From: Sphingomonas sabuli
GTDB lineage: Bacteria > Pseudomonadota > Alphaproteobacteria > Sphingomonadales > Sphingomonadaceae
Length of the DNA stretch: 64,000 nt
Direction: 5' to 3'
NCBI RefSeq assembly: GCF_014352855.1
Contig: NZ_CP060697.1
Location: 1,818,001 to 1,882,000, forward strand
This document shows, piece after piece, positions 53,862 to 63,796 of this stretch. Both the position numbers and the translations under genes were made by a program. The notes under the pieces are model-generated. The model ran no database searches. It had not been told where the DNA came from and was given only the letters and a program-made list of their open reading frames with translations. The number at the start of each line of letters is the position of its first letter. Within the stretch, counting starts at the first letter, position 1.

Positions 53862-55106
53862 ATGCATTCACCGACGGACATGACGACATCGTCGCCGGCG
53901 CTGTTCGGAGCGCCGTTCGAATTCATTCTTTTCGCGCTGATGCTCGCGGGCGTCGCGCTGTTCCACAAGCGCGCTCTTTACGTTGCGCTTGGCGGGCTTG
54001 CCGCGATCCTGCTGTACGAAGGGTTCGTCACCGGCTTTCCGACTGGGTTCGGTCTGGATGCCCTGGGCCGCCACTTCGCGCATGAATGGGTGACGATTTC
54101 CAACCTGCTGTTGTTGCTGATCGGTTTCGAGGTGCTGTCTAACCATTTCGAACGCAGCAACCTGCCCGACCACCTGCCCAACCTGCTGCCCGACGGATGG
54201 ACCGGCGGCCTTGTCCTGCTCGCTATCGTGTTCGTCATGTCCGCCTTCCTCGACAATATCGCGGCGGCGATCCTTGGCGGGGTGATGGCTCGCCACGTGT
54301 ACAAGGGGCGGGTGAGCGTCGGCTTCCTCGCCGCAATCGTCGCGTCGTCCAACGCGGGCGGCGCGGGCAGCGTTATCGGCGACACCACGACTACCATCAT
54401 GTGGCTGCACGGTGTCTCGCCGCTGTCGGTCATTCCCGCCTATATCGCGGCAGTCCCAGCCTTCCTGGTATTTGCGCCGCTCGGCGCCTGGGCGCAGCAT
54501 CGCTATCAGCAGATTCTTGCCCATGACGAACCGGGTCATCCGATGGAATGGCGCCGCGTATGGATCGTGGCGTTCATCCTGCTTGCGGCGGTGGCGGCCA
54601 ACGTTTCGGCCAACATGCTCAGCAGCGATGGCGAGGAAAGCGCCCCGTGGCTGGGGCTGGCGCTGTGGGCGGCGATCCTCGTCACCAGCCTTATCGCCAA
54701 GCCCGACTGGAGCGTGACGAAACCGGCGGCGAAGGGCGCTTTCTTCCTCGTCTCGCTGGTCGCCGCCGCGTCGCTGATGCCGATCGGCGGGCTGCCCGAT
54801 CCGTCGTGGCAGACGTCGTTCGCGCTCGGCGGCCTGTCGTCGGTGTTCGACAATATCCCGTTGACGGTGCTGTCCCTGCGCCAGGGCGGGTACGACTGGG
54901 CGCTACTCGCCTTCGCCGTCGGCTATGGCGGGTCGATGGTGTGGTTCGGATCGTCCGCGGGCGTCGCCATCACCAACGAATATCCCGAGGCCCGTTCGCT
55001 TCGCCGATGGATCGTCGAAGGCTGGTTCGTGCCGCTGGGCTATATCGTCGGCTTCTTCGTTATGCTGCTCATCTGGGGCTGGCAGCCAAGCTTCTCGCGG
55101 CCCTAG
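53862..55106 (+). CDS. ArsB/NhaD-superfamily ion transporter
   Basis: A 414-aa inner-membrane protein with about eleven or twelve helices. VFVMSAFLDNIAAAILGG and SSVFDNIPLTVLSL are two copies of the FxDNxA/P pattern at helix breaks, and SSNAGGAGSVIGDTTTTIMW is the loop typical of the ion transporter superfamily containing NhaD, ArsB and citrate carriers. Position after nhaA favours sodium/proton exchange. An ATG at residue 7 is an alternative start. Confidence 0.88.
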   Translation: MHSPTDMTTSSPALFGAPFEFILFALMLAGVALFHKRALYVALGGLAAILLYEGFVTGFPTGFGLDALGRHFAHEWVTISNLLLLLIGFEVLSNHFERSNLPDHLPNLLPDGWTGGLVLLAIVFVMSAFLDNIAAAILGGVMARHVYKGRVSVGFLAAIVASSNAGGAGSVIGDTTTTIMWLHGVSPLSVIPAYIAAVPAFLVFAPLGAWAQHRYQQILAHDEPGHPMEWRRVWIVAFILLAAVAANVSANMLSSDGEESAPWLGLALWAAILVTSLIAKPDWSVTKPAAKGAFFLVSLVAAASLMPIGGLPDPSWQTSFALGGLSSVFDNIPLTVLSLRQGGYDWALLAFAVGYGGSMVWFGSSAGVAITNEYPEARSLRRWIVEGWFVPLGYIVGFFVMLLIWGWQPSFSRP

Positions 55107-55115
55107 AAAGCGGAA

Positions 55116-56102
55116 ATGCGCTGCTTCTGGGACGACCGCCAACGCGACCATGTGCCGACGGGCGAATTCTTCAACGGCGCCATGCATCCCCCGGCGGAAC
55201 ATGGCGGCCGCATTGACGCCATCCTCGACGCCATCGGGCCGACCGAAGCGCCGGCCGACCTTGGCATGCAGCCCCTGCTACGGGTCCACGGCCGCGATTA
55301 TCTCGAATTCCTGCGCACTGCATATGGCCAGTGGCGCGACGCGGGCCGCGACGGCGACGCCTTCCCCTACACCTTCCCGGTCGTCGGCCGCCGCCACCTG
55401 CGGCTCAACCGCATCGACGCCTTGCTCGGCCAATATAGCTTCGACACGTCCAGCCCGATCGGGCCGGGCACCTGGGACGCGGCGTACTGGAGTGCGCAGA
55501 CCGCACTCGCCGGAGCGGAAGCGATCGCCGGCGGCGACCGTGCCGCCTTCGCATTCTGCCGCCCGCCCGGCCACCATGCCGGGGCCGACTATTTTGGCGG
55601 CTATTCCTACGTGAACAGCGCCGCGGTCGCCGCGTCGCACCTTGCGGCGTCCGGTCGCCGGGTCGCGATCCTGGATGTCGACTATCATCACGGCAACGGC
55701 ACGCAGGACATCTTTGCCGCCCGGCGCGACATCGCGTTCGTGTCGATTCACGCCGATCCGGCGACCGATTACCCGTTCTTCTGGGGTCACGCGGACGAAA
55801 GCCGGGGCAATATCCTTAACCTGCCGCTGCCGCGCGGCACGGACTGGTCGGGCTATCTGCCGGCCCTGGTTCATGCGCTCGACTGGATCGAACGGTTTGC
55901 GGCCGACGCGCTGGTGGTCAGTTACAGCGCCGACACGCACGAAGCCGACCCGATCAGTCACTTCAAGATGAAGACGCAAGACTATACGCCGATGGCGCGG
56001 CGCATCGCCTCGCTCGACCTGCCGACTTTGGTGGTGATGGAAGGCGGCTATGCGGTCGACGCGCTTGGTGCCAATGTCGCCGCGTTTCTCGAAGGCTTTT
56101 GA
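55116..56102 (+). CDS. histone deacetylase-family / acetylpolyamine amidohydrolase
   Basis: Zinc hydrolase of 328 aa that removes acetyl groups from acetylated amines such as polyamines. The active-site histidines are in CRPPGHHAGADYFGGYSY, and metal ligands are in DVDYHHGNGTQDIF and YSADTHEADP. The loop FFWGHADESRGN and the 20-residue insertion near the N-terminus are like bacterial acetylpolyamine aminohydrolases. It follows the antiporter gene by 9 bases. Confidence 0.93.
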   Translation: MRCFWDDRQRDHVPTGEFFNGAMHPPAEHGGRIDAILDAIGPTEAPADLGMQPLLRVHGRDYLEFLRTAYGQWRDAGRDGDAFPYTFPVVGRRHLRLNRIDALLGQYSFDTSSPIGPGTWDAAYWSAQTALAGAEAIAGGDRAAFAFCRPPGHHAGADYFGGYSYVNSAAVAASHLAASGRRVAILDVDYHHGNGTQDIFAARRDIAFVSIHADPATDYPFFWGHADESRGNILNLPLPRGTDWSGYLPALVHALDWIERFAADALVVSYSADTHEADPISHFKMKTQDYTPMARRIASLDLPTLVVMEGGYAVDALGANVAAFLEGF

Positions 56103-56116
56103 TCGGAGATAAGACG

Positions 56117-57439
56117 ATGGTTGCGCGCACCCTGACGACCCTTGCGCTGGCGTTCCTCGTGGGGGCCTGCGCCATCGCTCCGCCCGCAACGCCGGTGGCC
56201 GGACCATTGCCGGTGGAAAGCCTCGATTCGGTCGCGCGCGATTACGCCGTTCTCCAACTGGCGATCGGCGAGAAGGAAGCCGGCTACATCGACGCTTTCT
56301 ACGGGCCGGAGGCGCTAAAGACCGAAGGCAAGGCGCTAGCGGCCGCTTCGAGCCTCGCCCAGCTTTCGACCAGGGCGGACGAATTGTCCTCGCGGATCGC
56401 GGCGATGTCGTTCCTTGCCGGTTCGATCGAGAACCGGCGGGTCGCGATGCTGCTCGCCAACCTGACCGCGGCAAAGACGCGCTTGCGCATGCTTTCGGGT
56501 GAAAAGCTCAGCTTCGACGACGAGGCGGAAGGCCTGTTCGGCGTCCGGCCGCAACTCAAGCCCGCGTCGAGCTTCGACCCCGTCCTTGCCGCGGTCGAGA
56601 AACTGGTCCCCGGCGACGGACCGTTGTGGAAGCGGGTGGACGATTTCCAGGACCGCTTCCTGGTCGCCAACGACAGGCTGAAACCGGTGTTCGATGCCGC
56701 CATCGCCGCCTGCCGGGCACGGACGTTGCAGCATATCGCGCTCCCGCAGGGAGAACGGTTCGACCTCGCTTTCGTCACCGGCAAAAGCTGGGGCGGGTAC
56801 AATTATTACCAGGGCGATTATCACAGCAAGATCGAGATCAACACCGACCTGCCGACCCGCATGTCGCGCGCCGTCGACCTTGGCTGCCACGAAGGGTACC
56901 CGGGCCACCACGTCTACAGCTCGCTGCTCGAACGGAATCTGGTGCGGGGGCGGGGCTGGATAGAGTTCAGCGTTTTCCCGCTATATTCCCCGCAGGCGGT
57001 GATCGCCGAAGGATCGGCCAATTATGGCGTCCGGATGGCCTTTCCCGGCGCCGACCGGGTCGCGTTCGAAACCTCGACGCTCTACCCGCTTGCCGGGCTG
57101 CCGCCGACCGGCGCGACCACTTTCGATCAACTCGGCGAGGCGATGCGCACGCTGCGCGGCGCGACCATGTCGATCCAGCGCGACCTGCTCGACGGCCGGA
57201 TCACCGAGGCGCAGGCAGTTGAACTGCTGCAGAAGTACGGCCTGCAAAGCGAGGCGCGGGCAAGAAAGTCGGTCGAATTCGCCAGGCAGTATCGCAGTTA
57301 CGTGATCAATTACGGGCTGGGCGAGCAACTGGTGGCGGATGCGGTCGAAGCCGAGCCGACCATCGCGGCGCGCTGGAAGAAGTTCGAACAGATCATCGGC
57401 GAACCGACGCTGCCGAGCGACCTCACGCCGCGCAACTGA
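56117..57439 (+). CDS. DUF885 family lipoprotein (predicted metallopeptidase-like)
   Basis: A 440-aa exported lipoprotein with a lipobox LVGAC (Cys at 18). The mature part contains the DUF885 metal-site motif HEGYPGHHVY, preceded by GGYNYYQGDYHSKIEIN. The family resembles peptidases with an HExxxGHH zinc site; substrates are unknown. The ATG has GGAG at 8 bases. The genes nhaA to this one could be one transcript. Confidence 0.87.
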   Translation: MVARTLTTLALAFLVGACAIAPPATPVAGPLPVESLDSVARDYAVLQLAIGEKEAGYIDAFYGPEALKTEGKALAAASSLAQLSTRADELSSRIAAMSFLAGSIENRRVAMLLANLTAAKTRLRMLSGEKLSFDDEAEGLFGVRPQLKPASSFDPVLAAVEKLVPGDGPLWKRVDDFQDRFLVANDRLKPVFDAAIAACRARTLQHIALPQGERFDLAFVTGKSWGGYNYYQGDYHSKIEINTDLPTRMSRAVDLGCHEGYPGHHVYSSLLERNLVRGRGWIEFSVFPLYSPQAVIAEGSANYGVRMAFPGADRVAFETSTLYPLAGLPPTGATTFDQLGEAMRTLRGATMSIQRDLLDGRITEAQAVELLQKYGLQSEARARKSVEFARQYRSYVINYGLGEQLVADAVEAEPTIAARWKKFEQIIGEPTLPSDLTPRN

Positions 57440-57441
57440 GT

Positions 57442-57807
57442 TCAAAGCCGCCCGTCGGTCCGGAAGGCGGCGACGCCGCGCTCGATCAGCCGATCGAGTT
57501 CTGCGAACAGCGCGTCGTCGGCGGTCTTGAAGTTGAAGCAGGACTTGCCCTGCATGCGCTTCAGTAGCGCCGGGTCGACATCGTCTAGTAGGGCGTGGTG
57601 GAAATAGACCGGCATGAGATGGCAGGAGACATAGGCCTTCTTGATCTCCACGCCGCCGAGCCACGTCCGGTACCCGTCCTTGGCCCGCACCTCGTGGGTG
57701 CCGAGCAGGTAAACCCCCGCCTCGTCCTTCAGGACCACGCAGTCGCCTTCGTAGCGTGCGAACAAGGGGCGCAGGCGTTCGAAGATCGTCTGGAAGGCGT
57801 CGCTCAT
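57442..57807 (-). CDS. conserved hypothetical protein (121 aa)
   Basis: Soluble protein of a family common in alphaproteobacteria. The conserved blocks are GVEIKKAYVSCHLMPVYFHH, LKRMQGKSCFNFK and ALFAELDRLIERG. It resembles DUF1801-type small iron-related proteins in length and layout, but I do not see their key residues. Function unknown. It converges on the DUF885 gene with 2 bases between them. Confidence 0.75.
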   Translation of the reverse strand: MSDAFQTIFERLRPLFARYEGDCVVLKDEAGVYLLGTHEVRAKDGYRTWLGGVEIKKAYVSCHLMPVYFHHALLDDVDPALLKRMQGKSCFNFKTADDALFAELDRLIERGVAAFRTDGRL

Positions 57808-57829
57808 GGCTGGGGGTGGGCCAATCGGT

Positions 57830-58849
57830 TCAGGGCGCCTTGGGCAGGCGCGCGTCGGGGTGGATCAGCTCCTGGCTGCGCAGGTCATCCCAGAAGTCGG
57901 CCGGGATCTTCGCCTGCATGCTGTTCCAGTCCGCGTTGATCTGTTCCGCGCTGCGGGCACCGACGACCAGCGCGACGGCGGGCTCGGCGGCGGCGGAGAA
58001 TTGCAGTGCGGCGGTGCGCAGGTCGACGCCGTGGCGGTCGGCCACCGACTGCAGCCGGTCGCGCTTGGCGATGGCGTCGGGCGGCACCTTGTAAGCCTCC
58101 TCGCCGTAGTTGAAGCGCGGGCTGCCGGAAATGAAGCCGGCGTTGAGCGCCGATCCCATGACCAGCGACACGTCCTTTTCCAACACCTTGGGAAACAGCT
58201 CATCGACCGCCTGCGCATGGTCGATCAGCGAATATTGCCGGGCGCACAGGCAGACGTCGGGATCGGCGTCCTCGATCACGCCAAGGATCGCCATCGGCGT
58301 GTTCACGCCGACGCCCCAGGCGCGGATGATGCCTTCGTCGCGCATTTTCGACAGTTCCGGGAACGCGCCCTTGCGGGCGATCCTGTACTGCGCTTCCCAG
58401 TCGTCGTTGGGGAAGAAGGCGAAGTCGGGCGAGAGGTCGTGCACGAAGGCGATGTCGATGTGCGACACGCCCATCCGCTGCAGGCTGTCCTCGATCGACC
58501 GGCGGACGCCGTCGGCGGTATAGTCGATCACCAGATCGTTGGGGGAATCCGACAGCGGGAAGACGTCGGCATGCTTGTTGTCCCGCGACGCGCGGAACAG
58601 CTTTCCGACCTTGGACGACAGCAGGTAACTGTCGCGATTCTGGTTGTGCAGGAAATGGCCGAAGCGCCGTTCGGACAGGCCGAAGCCATACCAGGGCGCG
58701 ACATCGAAATAGCGCACGCCGACCGTCCAGGCGGCTTCCAGCGTTTCCTGCGCATCCTTGTCCGAATGCTTGTCGAATTCGTTGCCGAGCGCGACGCCGC
58801 CCATGCCGAAGCGAAATTCGGGGCGGAAGATCTTCTGGGCGCGGTTCAT
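57830..58849 (-). CDS. aldo/keto reductase
   Basis: A 339-aa TIM-barrel oxidoreductase. The catalytic Tyr is in FDVAPWYGFGLSERRFG, the lysine in SSKVGK and the histidine in DIAFVHDL. GARSAEQINADWN is the NADPH-binding end. Its closest look is to the pyridoxal 4-dehydrogenase/D-threo-aldose dehydrogenase group. It is in the same direction as etfA, 24 bases away. Confidence 0.9.
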   Translation of the reverse strand: MNRAQKIFRPEFRFGMGGVALGNEFDKHSDKDAQETLEAAWTVGVRYFDVAPWYGFGLSERRFGHFLHNQNRDSYLLSSKVGKLFRASRDNKHADVFPLSDSPNDLVIDYTADGVRRSIEDSLQRMGVSHIDIAFVHDLSPDFAFFPNDDWEAQYRIARKGAFPELSKMRDEGIIRAWGVGVNTPMAILGVIEDADPDVCLCARQYSLIDHAQAVDELFPKVLEKDVSLVMGSALNAGFISGSPRFNYGEEAYKVPPDAIAKRDRLQSVADRHGVDLRTAALQFSAAAEPAVALVVGARSAEQINADWNSMQAKIPADFWDDLRSQELIHPDARLPKAP

Positions 58850-58873
58850 GCCGGAAAAACACCCGGCATGGGC

Positions 58874-59803
58874 TTAGAGTTTCTCGGTCAGTTCGGGGAC
58901 GATTTTGAACAGGTCGCCGACCAGGCCGACGTCGGCGACCTGGAAGATGGGGGCGTCTTCGTCCTTGTTGATGGCGACGATGACCTTCGAATCCTTCATG
59001 CCCGCAAGATGCTGGATCGCGCCAGAGATGCCGATCGCGATATAGACCTGCGGGGCGACGATCTTGCCCGTCTGGCCGACCTGGTAATCGTTGGGCGCGT
59101 AGCCCGCGTCGACCGCGGCGCGGCTGGCGCCGACGGCGGCACCCAGCTTGTCGGCGAGCGGGTCGATGAGCGCATGGAACTGCTCGGCCGATCCGAGCGC
59201 GCGGCCGCCCGAGACAATGATCCCGGCGCTGGTCAGCTCGGGCCGGTCGCTTTTCGATTCCTCGACTCCGACGAAGTCGCTGAGGCCGCCCGCACTGCCG
59301 GCGTCGATCGTCTCGACCGTGCCGCTGCCGCCCTCGCGCGCGGCCTTGTCGAAGCCGGTGGCGCGGACGGTGATGACCTTTTTCGAGTCGTTCGACTTGA
59401 CCGTGGCGATGGCGTTGCCGGCGTAGATCGGGCGGGTGAAGGTGTCCGGACCCTCGACCGACAGGATTTCGCTGACCTGCATCACGTCGAGCAGCGCGGC
59501 GACGCGCGGCGCGATATTCTTGCCGAAGGTGGAGGCGGGAGCGAGGAAGGCGTCGTGGTGCCCCATTTGGTCGACCGCGATCGGCGCGACATCCTCGGCC
59601 AGCTGATGCGCAAGGTGCGCGGCGTCCGCGACATGGACCTTGCCGGCGCCGGCAATCTTCGTTGCGGCATCGGCGATCGCGTCGATGCCGGACCCGACGA
59701 CCAGCAGGTGGACCTCGCCAAGCTGAGACGCGGCGGTGACGGCGGCGAGGGTCGAATCCTTGATCTCCGACCCGTCATGTTCGACGAGGACCAGCGTCTT
59801 CAC
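58874..59803 (-). CDS. etfA: electron transfer flavoprotein alpha subunit
   Basis: FAD-binding subunit of the ETF heterodimer, taking electrons from acyl-CoA and other dehydrogenases to ETF-ubiquinone oxidoreductase. The 309-aa protein ends with the FAD-binding domain ([38 protein letters not shown]). The ATG overlaps the etfB stop (ATGA). The acyl-CoA dehydrogenase of this window could be a client. Confidence 0.96.
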   Translation of the reverse strand: MKTLVLVEHDGSEIKDSTLAAVTAASQLGEVHLLVVGSGIDAIADAATKIAGAGKVHVADAAHLAHQLAEDVAPIAVDQMGHHDAFLAPASTFGKNIAPRVAALLDVMQVSEILSVEGPDTFTRPIYAGNAIATVKSNDSKKVITVRATGFDKAAREGGSGTVETIDAGSAGGLSDFVGVEESKSDRPELTSAGIIVSGGRALGSAEQFHALIDPLADKLGAAVGASRAAVDAGYAPNDYQVGQTGKIVAPQVYIAIGISGAIQHLAGMKDSKVIVAINKDEDAPIFQVADVGLVGDLFKIVPELTEKL

Positions 59804-60549
59804 TTGGCAACTCCCAGCGCTTTGAGTTTGGCGACCAGTTCGTCGACCGACCCGACCTTTTCGCCCGCCTGCCGCTTGGGCGGTTCGGTGACCTTCACCA
59901 CTTCCAGCCGGCGCGCGATATCGACTCCGAAATCGTCGGGCGACTTGGTAGCGAGCGGCTTCGACTTGGCTTTCATGATGTTGGGCAGCGACGCATAGCG
60001 CGGCTCGTTCAGCCGCAGGTCGGTGGTGACAATGGCCGGCAGCTTGAGCTTTTCGGTCTCCAGCCCTCCGTCGACTTCGCGAGTGACGGTAACGGCGCCG
60101 TCGGCGGCTTCGACCTTCGACGCGAACGTGCCCTGGCCCCAGCCGAGCAGGGCGCCGAGCATCTGGCCGGTGGCGTTGTTGTCGTCGTCGATCGCCTGCT
60201 TGCCGAGGATCACCATGTCCGGCTTCTCCTCCTCGGCGATTTTGGCGAGGATTTTGGCGACGCCCAGCGGTTCGACCTCTTCGTCCGTCTGGACGAGGAT
60301 CGCGCGGTCGGCGCCCATGGCGAGCGCGGTGCGCAGCGTTTCCTGCGCCTTGGCCGGGCCGATCGACACCGCGACGATCTCGGTCGCCGTGCCCTTTTCC
60401 TTCAGGCGGATGGCTTCCTCGACGGCGATTTCGTCGAACGGGTTCATGCTCATCTTGACGTTGGCGAGGTCGACCCCGGAGCCGTCCATCTTCACCCGCG
60501 GCTTCACGTTATAGTCGATGACGCGCTTGACCGCGACGAGTAGCTTCAT
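59800..60549 (-). CDS. etfB: electron transfer flavoprotein beta subunit
   Basis: AMP-binding partner of EtfA. The 249-aa protein has [19 protein letters not shown] at the start, [16 protein letters not shown] and [20 protein letters not shown], where AMP binds. It follows sucC by 19 bases and precedes etfA with an overlap. Confidence 0.96.
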   Translation of the reverse strand: MKLLVAVKRVIDYNVKPRVKMDGSGVDLANVKMSMNPFDEIAVEEAIRLKEKGTATEIVAVSIGPAKAQETLRTALAMGADRAILVQTDEEVEPLGVAKILAKIAEEEKPDMVILGKQAIDDDNNATGQMLGALLGWGQGTFASKVEAADGAVTVTREVDGGLETEKLKLPAIVTTDLRLNEPRYASLPNIMKAKSKPLATKSPDDFGVDIARRLEVVKVTEPPKRQAGEKVGSVDELVAKLKALGVAK

Positions 60550-60568
60550 TGAAATCGCTCCTGAACCT

Positions 60569-61768
60569 TTAGGCCGGCTGCTTCACTTCGGCGACGATCT
60601 TGCGGGCGGCATCGCCCAGATCGTCGGCAGGGATGATGGCAAGGCCGCTGGACGCGAGGATGTCCTTGCCTTCCTTGACGTTGGTCCCTTCGAGCCGAAC
60701 GACCAAGGGCACCTTGATATCCATTTCGCGGGCCGCGGCGACGATGCCTTCGGCGATGATGTCGCAGCGCATGATGCCGCCGAAGATGTTGACGAGGATG
60801 CCCTTCACCGACGGGTCGTTGAGGATGATCTTGAACGCCGCGGTGACCTTTTCCTTCGACGCGCCGCCGCCGACGTCGCAGAAATTGGCCGGTTCCGCGC
60901 CGTTGAGCTTGATGATGTCCATCGTCGCCATGGCGAGGCCCGCGCCGTTGACCATGCAGCCGATGTTGCCGTCGAGCTTGATGTAGGCGAGGTCGAATTT
61001 GGACGCCTCGATCTCCATCGGGTCTTCTTCGGAAAGGTCGCGCAGGTCGGCCAGATCCGCGTGGCGGAACTCGGCATTATTGTCGAAGCCGACCTTGGCA
61101 TCGAGCACCATCAGCTCGCCCTTGTCGGTGACAGCCAGCGGGTTGATTTCGATCTGCGAAGCGTCGGTGCCGACAAAGGCTTCGTAAAGGCTGGCGAGCA
61201 GCTTGCCGCACTGCTTCGCGAGGTCCTTGTCGAGCTGCAGCGTCGCAGCGACCGCGCGGCCGTGGTGCGGCATCAGTCCGGTGGCCGGATCGACGGTGAT
61301 GGTGTGGATCCGGTCGGGCGTTTCGTGCGCGACCTTTTCGATGTCCATGCCGCCTTCGGTCGAGGCGACGATCGCAATGCGGCTCGATTCGCGGTCGACC
61401 AGCAAGGCGAGATAGAATTCGCGCGCGATGTCGACGCCGTCAGTAATATACAGCCGGTTCACTTCCTTGCCGGCCGGGCCGGTCTGGACGGTGACCAGCG
61501 TCTTGCCGAGCATTTCCGCGCTGTGATCGCGAACCTCGTCCAGCGAATGCGCGAGCCGGACGCCGCCCTTGGCGTCCTCGCCCAGTTCCTTGAACTTGCC
61601 CTTGCCGCGGCCGCCGGCGTGGATTTGCGACTTCACCACCCACAGGGGGCCGGGGAGCTGCTTGGCGGCGGCAACCGCTTCCTCGACGCTCATCGCGGCA
61701 TGGCCGGCAGGCACCGGGACGCCATATTTGGCCAGCAGTTCCTTGGCCTGATATTCATGGATGTTCAT
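60569..61768 (-). CDS. sucC: succinate--CoA ligase (ADP-forming) beta subunit
   Basis: Makes succinate and ATP from succinyl-CoA in the TCA cycle, as beta chain of SucCD. The 399-aa protein begins [20 protein letters not shown] and carries the ATP-grasp fold ([10 protein letters not shown]) and [10 protein letters not shown] with the C-terminal succinyl-CoA interface. No sucD is adjacent; etfB follows instead. The upstream region contains the dispersed repeat copy B. Confidence 0.96.
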   Translation of the reverse strand: MNIHEYQAKELLAKYGVPVPAGHAAMSVEEAVAAAKQLPGPLWVVKSQIHAGGRGKGKFKELGEDAKGGVRLAHSLDEVRDHSAEMLGKTLVTVQTGPAGKEVNRLYITDGVDIAREFYLALLVDRESSRIAIVASTEGGMDIEKVAHETPDRIHTITVDPATGLMPHHGRAVAATLQLDKDLAKQCGKLLASLYEAFVGTDASQIEINPLAVTDKGELMVLDAKVGFDNNAEFRHADLADLRDLSEEDPMEIEASKFDLAYIKLDGNIGCMVNGAGLAMATMDIIKLNGAEPANFCDVGGGASKEKVTAAFKIILNDPSVKGILVNIFGGIMRCDIIAEGIVAAAREMDIKVPLVVRLEGTNVKEGKDILASSGLAIIPADDLGDAARKIVAEVKQPA

Positions 61769-61817
61769 GCCGCCGCCTTAAGCAGATTGCCCCTTGGGTT
61801 GCAAAGCGCCGGTCACT

Positions 61818-61910
61818 CCAAAAGTCGCAAAAGTCGCACTCATTACGCGCATGAGACGGCGATCCCGGTGTTGCTCTTGCAGGCTAGACTTGCCGCCGCG
61901 CTGTAGGACA
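61818..61910 (-). repeat. dispersed repeat, copy B (93 bp)
   Basis: Lies between sucC and dinB, oriented like sucC. Read on the minus strand it begins TGTCCTACA-N-CGCG and ends with the tandem TGCGACTTT pair, matching copy A at 39541-39641. The first 9 and last 23 bases are identical in both; the middle differs in length and sequence. It is 14 bases from the GTG of dinB and about 50 bases from the sucC start. Confidence 0.7.
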
Positions 61911-61923
61911 GGAAAATCGGATC

Positions 61924-63003
61924 GTGTCCGACTCGGCCCCTCCCGCCCGCAAGATCATCCATGTCGACATGGACGCTTTCTATGCGTCGGTGGAGCAGCG
62001 CGACGACCCGGCTTTGCGGGGCAAGCCGCTGGCGGTTGGCGGCGGCCATCGCGGGGTGGTGGCGGCGGCCAGTTACGAGGCGCGCAAGTTCGGGGTGCGA
62101 TCGGCGATGCCGTCGGTGACCGCGCGGCGGCGCTGCCCGGCGCTGCTGTTCGTCAAGCCGCGCTTCGACGTCTATCGCGCGGTGTCGCAGCAGATCCGCG
62201 CGATCTTCGCCGATTACACCGATTTGATCGAGCCGCTGAGCCTGGACGAGGCCTATCTGGACGTGACCGAGGACCGGCGCGGGCTGGGCACGGCGCGGGC
62301 GATTGCCGAAGACATCCGGCGGCGGATCGCGGCGGAAACCGGGCTGACCGCGTCGGCCGGCGTGTCCTACTGCAAGTTCATCGCCAAGCTTGCCTCCGAC
62401 TATCGCAAGCCGGACGGGCTGACCGTGATCCGGCCGGAACAGGGGCCGGACTTCGTCGCCTCGCTACCGGTCGCGCGCTTCCACGGCATCGGCCCGGTGA
62501 CGGCGAAGAAGATGGAATCGCTGGGCATCCATACCGGCGCCGACCTGCGCCGCTGGAGTCTACCCGAGCTGGAGGCGCGATTCGGCAGTTCGGGCAACTG
62601 GTATTGGCGTATCTGCCGCGGCATCGACGAGCGCGAGGTGAAGTCCGACCGGCCGTCCAAGTCGGTCAGCGCGGAACGGACGTTCGACACCGACCTCAGC
62701 GACCCCGCGCAGCTGTGCGCCGAACTGGAACGGGTGGCGGGCTTGGCGTGGGTGCGAATCGAGCGCGCCGAGGTCGGCGGGCGGACGGTTACGCTGAAGG
62801 TGAAATATGGCGATTTCACCCAGATCACGCGGTCGAAGAGCTTTGCCGTGCCGGTGCGCGATCCGGCCATTTTCCTGGCCGCTGGACAAGCGCTGCTGAC
62901 GGCGCTGTTCCCGGTGCCCAGGGGCATTCGCCTGCTGGGACTGGGTTTGCACAACCTGAGCGAGCGATTCGACGAACAGCCGCAGCTCCGACTCGCTTTT
63001 TAG
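61924..63003 (+). CDS. dinB: DNA polymerase IV (Y family)
   Basis: Translesion DNA polymerase. The 359-aa protein has the catalytic DMDAFYASVEQRDDP (first carboxylate) and SLDEAYLDVTE motifs, helix-hairpin-helix GIGPVTAKKM and the little-finger domain. No beta-clamp motif is obvious at the C-terminus (PQLRLAF may serve). The GTG start is close to the dispersed repeat. No LexA box is visible upstream. Confidence 0.94.
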   Translation: MSDSAPPARKIIHVDMDAFYASVEQRDDPALRGKPLAVGGGHRGVVAAASYEARKFGVRSAMPSVTARRRCPALLFVKPRFDVYRAVSQQIRAIFADYTDLIEPLSLDEAYLDVTEDRRGLGTARAIAEDIRRRIAAETGLTASAGVSYCKFIAKLASDYRKPDGLTVIRPEQGPDFVASLPVARFHGIGPVTAKKMESLGIHTGADLRRWSLPELEARFGSSGNWYWRICRGIDEREVKSDRPSKSVSAERTFDTDLSDPAQLCAELERVAGLAWVRIERAEVGGRTVTLKVKYGDFTQITRSKSFAVPVRDPAIFLAAGQALLTALFPVPRGIRLLGLGLHNLSERFDEQPQLRLAF

Positions 63004-63010
63004 GGTCCGT

Positions 63011-63030
63011 TGTGATATAAAATTGTCACA
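63011..63030. promoter_or_regulatory. inverted repeat TGTGA-N10-TCACA upstream of carD
   Basis: A perfect 5-bp inverted repeat starting 8 bases past the dinB stop, with the AT-rich sequence TATAAAATTG between the arms. It resembles Crp/Fnr-type half-sites but with a longer spacer than the usual 6. It may be an operator or promoter element of carD. Confidence 0.3.
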
Positions 63031-63176
63031 CAGGCCGGCGCGCTTCCGTTTCGGCCGTTTAGCAGGAACCTTAAAGGCGGAGAGCCACGACCCATTGTTC
63101 TTAGGGGGCAAGTGTCGTTTGGGGGACGATACGCATGGTGTCGGCTCTGACCGTCGTTGAACGGAAAGGTGTTCGA

Positions 63177-63713
63177 ATGGCAGCCAAGGCTTTGAGCTTC
63201 GACGTTGGCGATTACGTAGTTTACCCCAAGCATGGTGTCGGCCGCGTCGTCGAACTGCAGAGCACGGAAATCGCCGGAACCAGCCTCGATCTCTACGTCC
63301 TTCGTTTCGAGAAGGAAAAGATGACTCTTCGAGTGCCTGTGCTGAAGGCGGATTCGGTCGGCATGCGCAAGCTTTCGTCGGACAAGACGATGAAGGACGC
63401 GCTCGACACGCTCAAGGGCAAGCCGAAGGTGAAGCGCACCATGTGGTCGCGCCGCGCGCAGGAATATGAAGCGAAGATCAATTCGGGCGACCTGACGTCG
63501 ATCGCCGAAGTGGTGCGCGACCTGTTCCGCCCCGACGACGCGCCGGAACAGAGCTATTCCGAACGGCAGATTTTCGAAGCCGCCTCGTCGCGCCTGGCGC
63601 GCGAACTGGGCGCGATGGAACAGACCGACGAAAAGACGGCGCTGGCGAAGATCCTCGAGATCCTCAACAAGGCCGCGGTGATCCATCACAAGCCGAAGGA
63701 AGAAGTCGCCTAA
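63177..63713 (+). CDS. CarD family transcription factor
   Basis: Binds RNA polymerase beta and stabilises open promoter complexes, notably at rRNA genes. The 178-aa protein begins MAAKALSFDVGDYVVYPKHG with the RNA-polymerase-interacting Tudor-like domain (residues 8-65) and a helical DNA-binding C-terminal part (MWSRRAQEYEAKINSGDL). I chose the ATG with AAAGG at 7 bases rather than an in-frame ATG at 63135. A strong terminator follows. Confidence 0.94.
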   Translation: MAAKALSFDVGDYVVYPKHGVGRVVELQSTEIAGTSLDLYVLRFEKEKMTLRVPVLKADSVGMRKLSSDKTMKDALDTLKGKPKVKRTMWSRRAQEYEAKINSGDLTSIAEVVRDLFRPDDAPEQSYSERQIFEAASSRLARELGAMEQTDEKTALAKILEILNKAAVIHHKPKEEVA

Positions 63714-63740
63714 GCCGGCGCTTCCGGACCGAAAGCCAAG

Positions 63741-63770
63741 AGGGCGCGACCGCAAGGCCGCGCCCTTTTT
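63741..63770 (+). terminator. rho-independent terminator of carD
   Basis: AGGGCGCGACC and GGCCGCGCCCT form an 11-base stem with one mismatch and loop GCAA, followed by TTTTT. It starts 27 bases past the carD stop. Confidence 0.88.
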
Positions 63771-63796
63771 CGTGCGCCGCGGAAAAGCGCTTGCCG

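Noticed and set aside
63060..63130. EcfG-type general stress promoter (GGAAC...GTT) before carD
   Set aside because: GGAAC is present but no CGTT follows at the required 16-17 base spacing.
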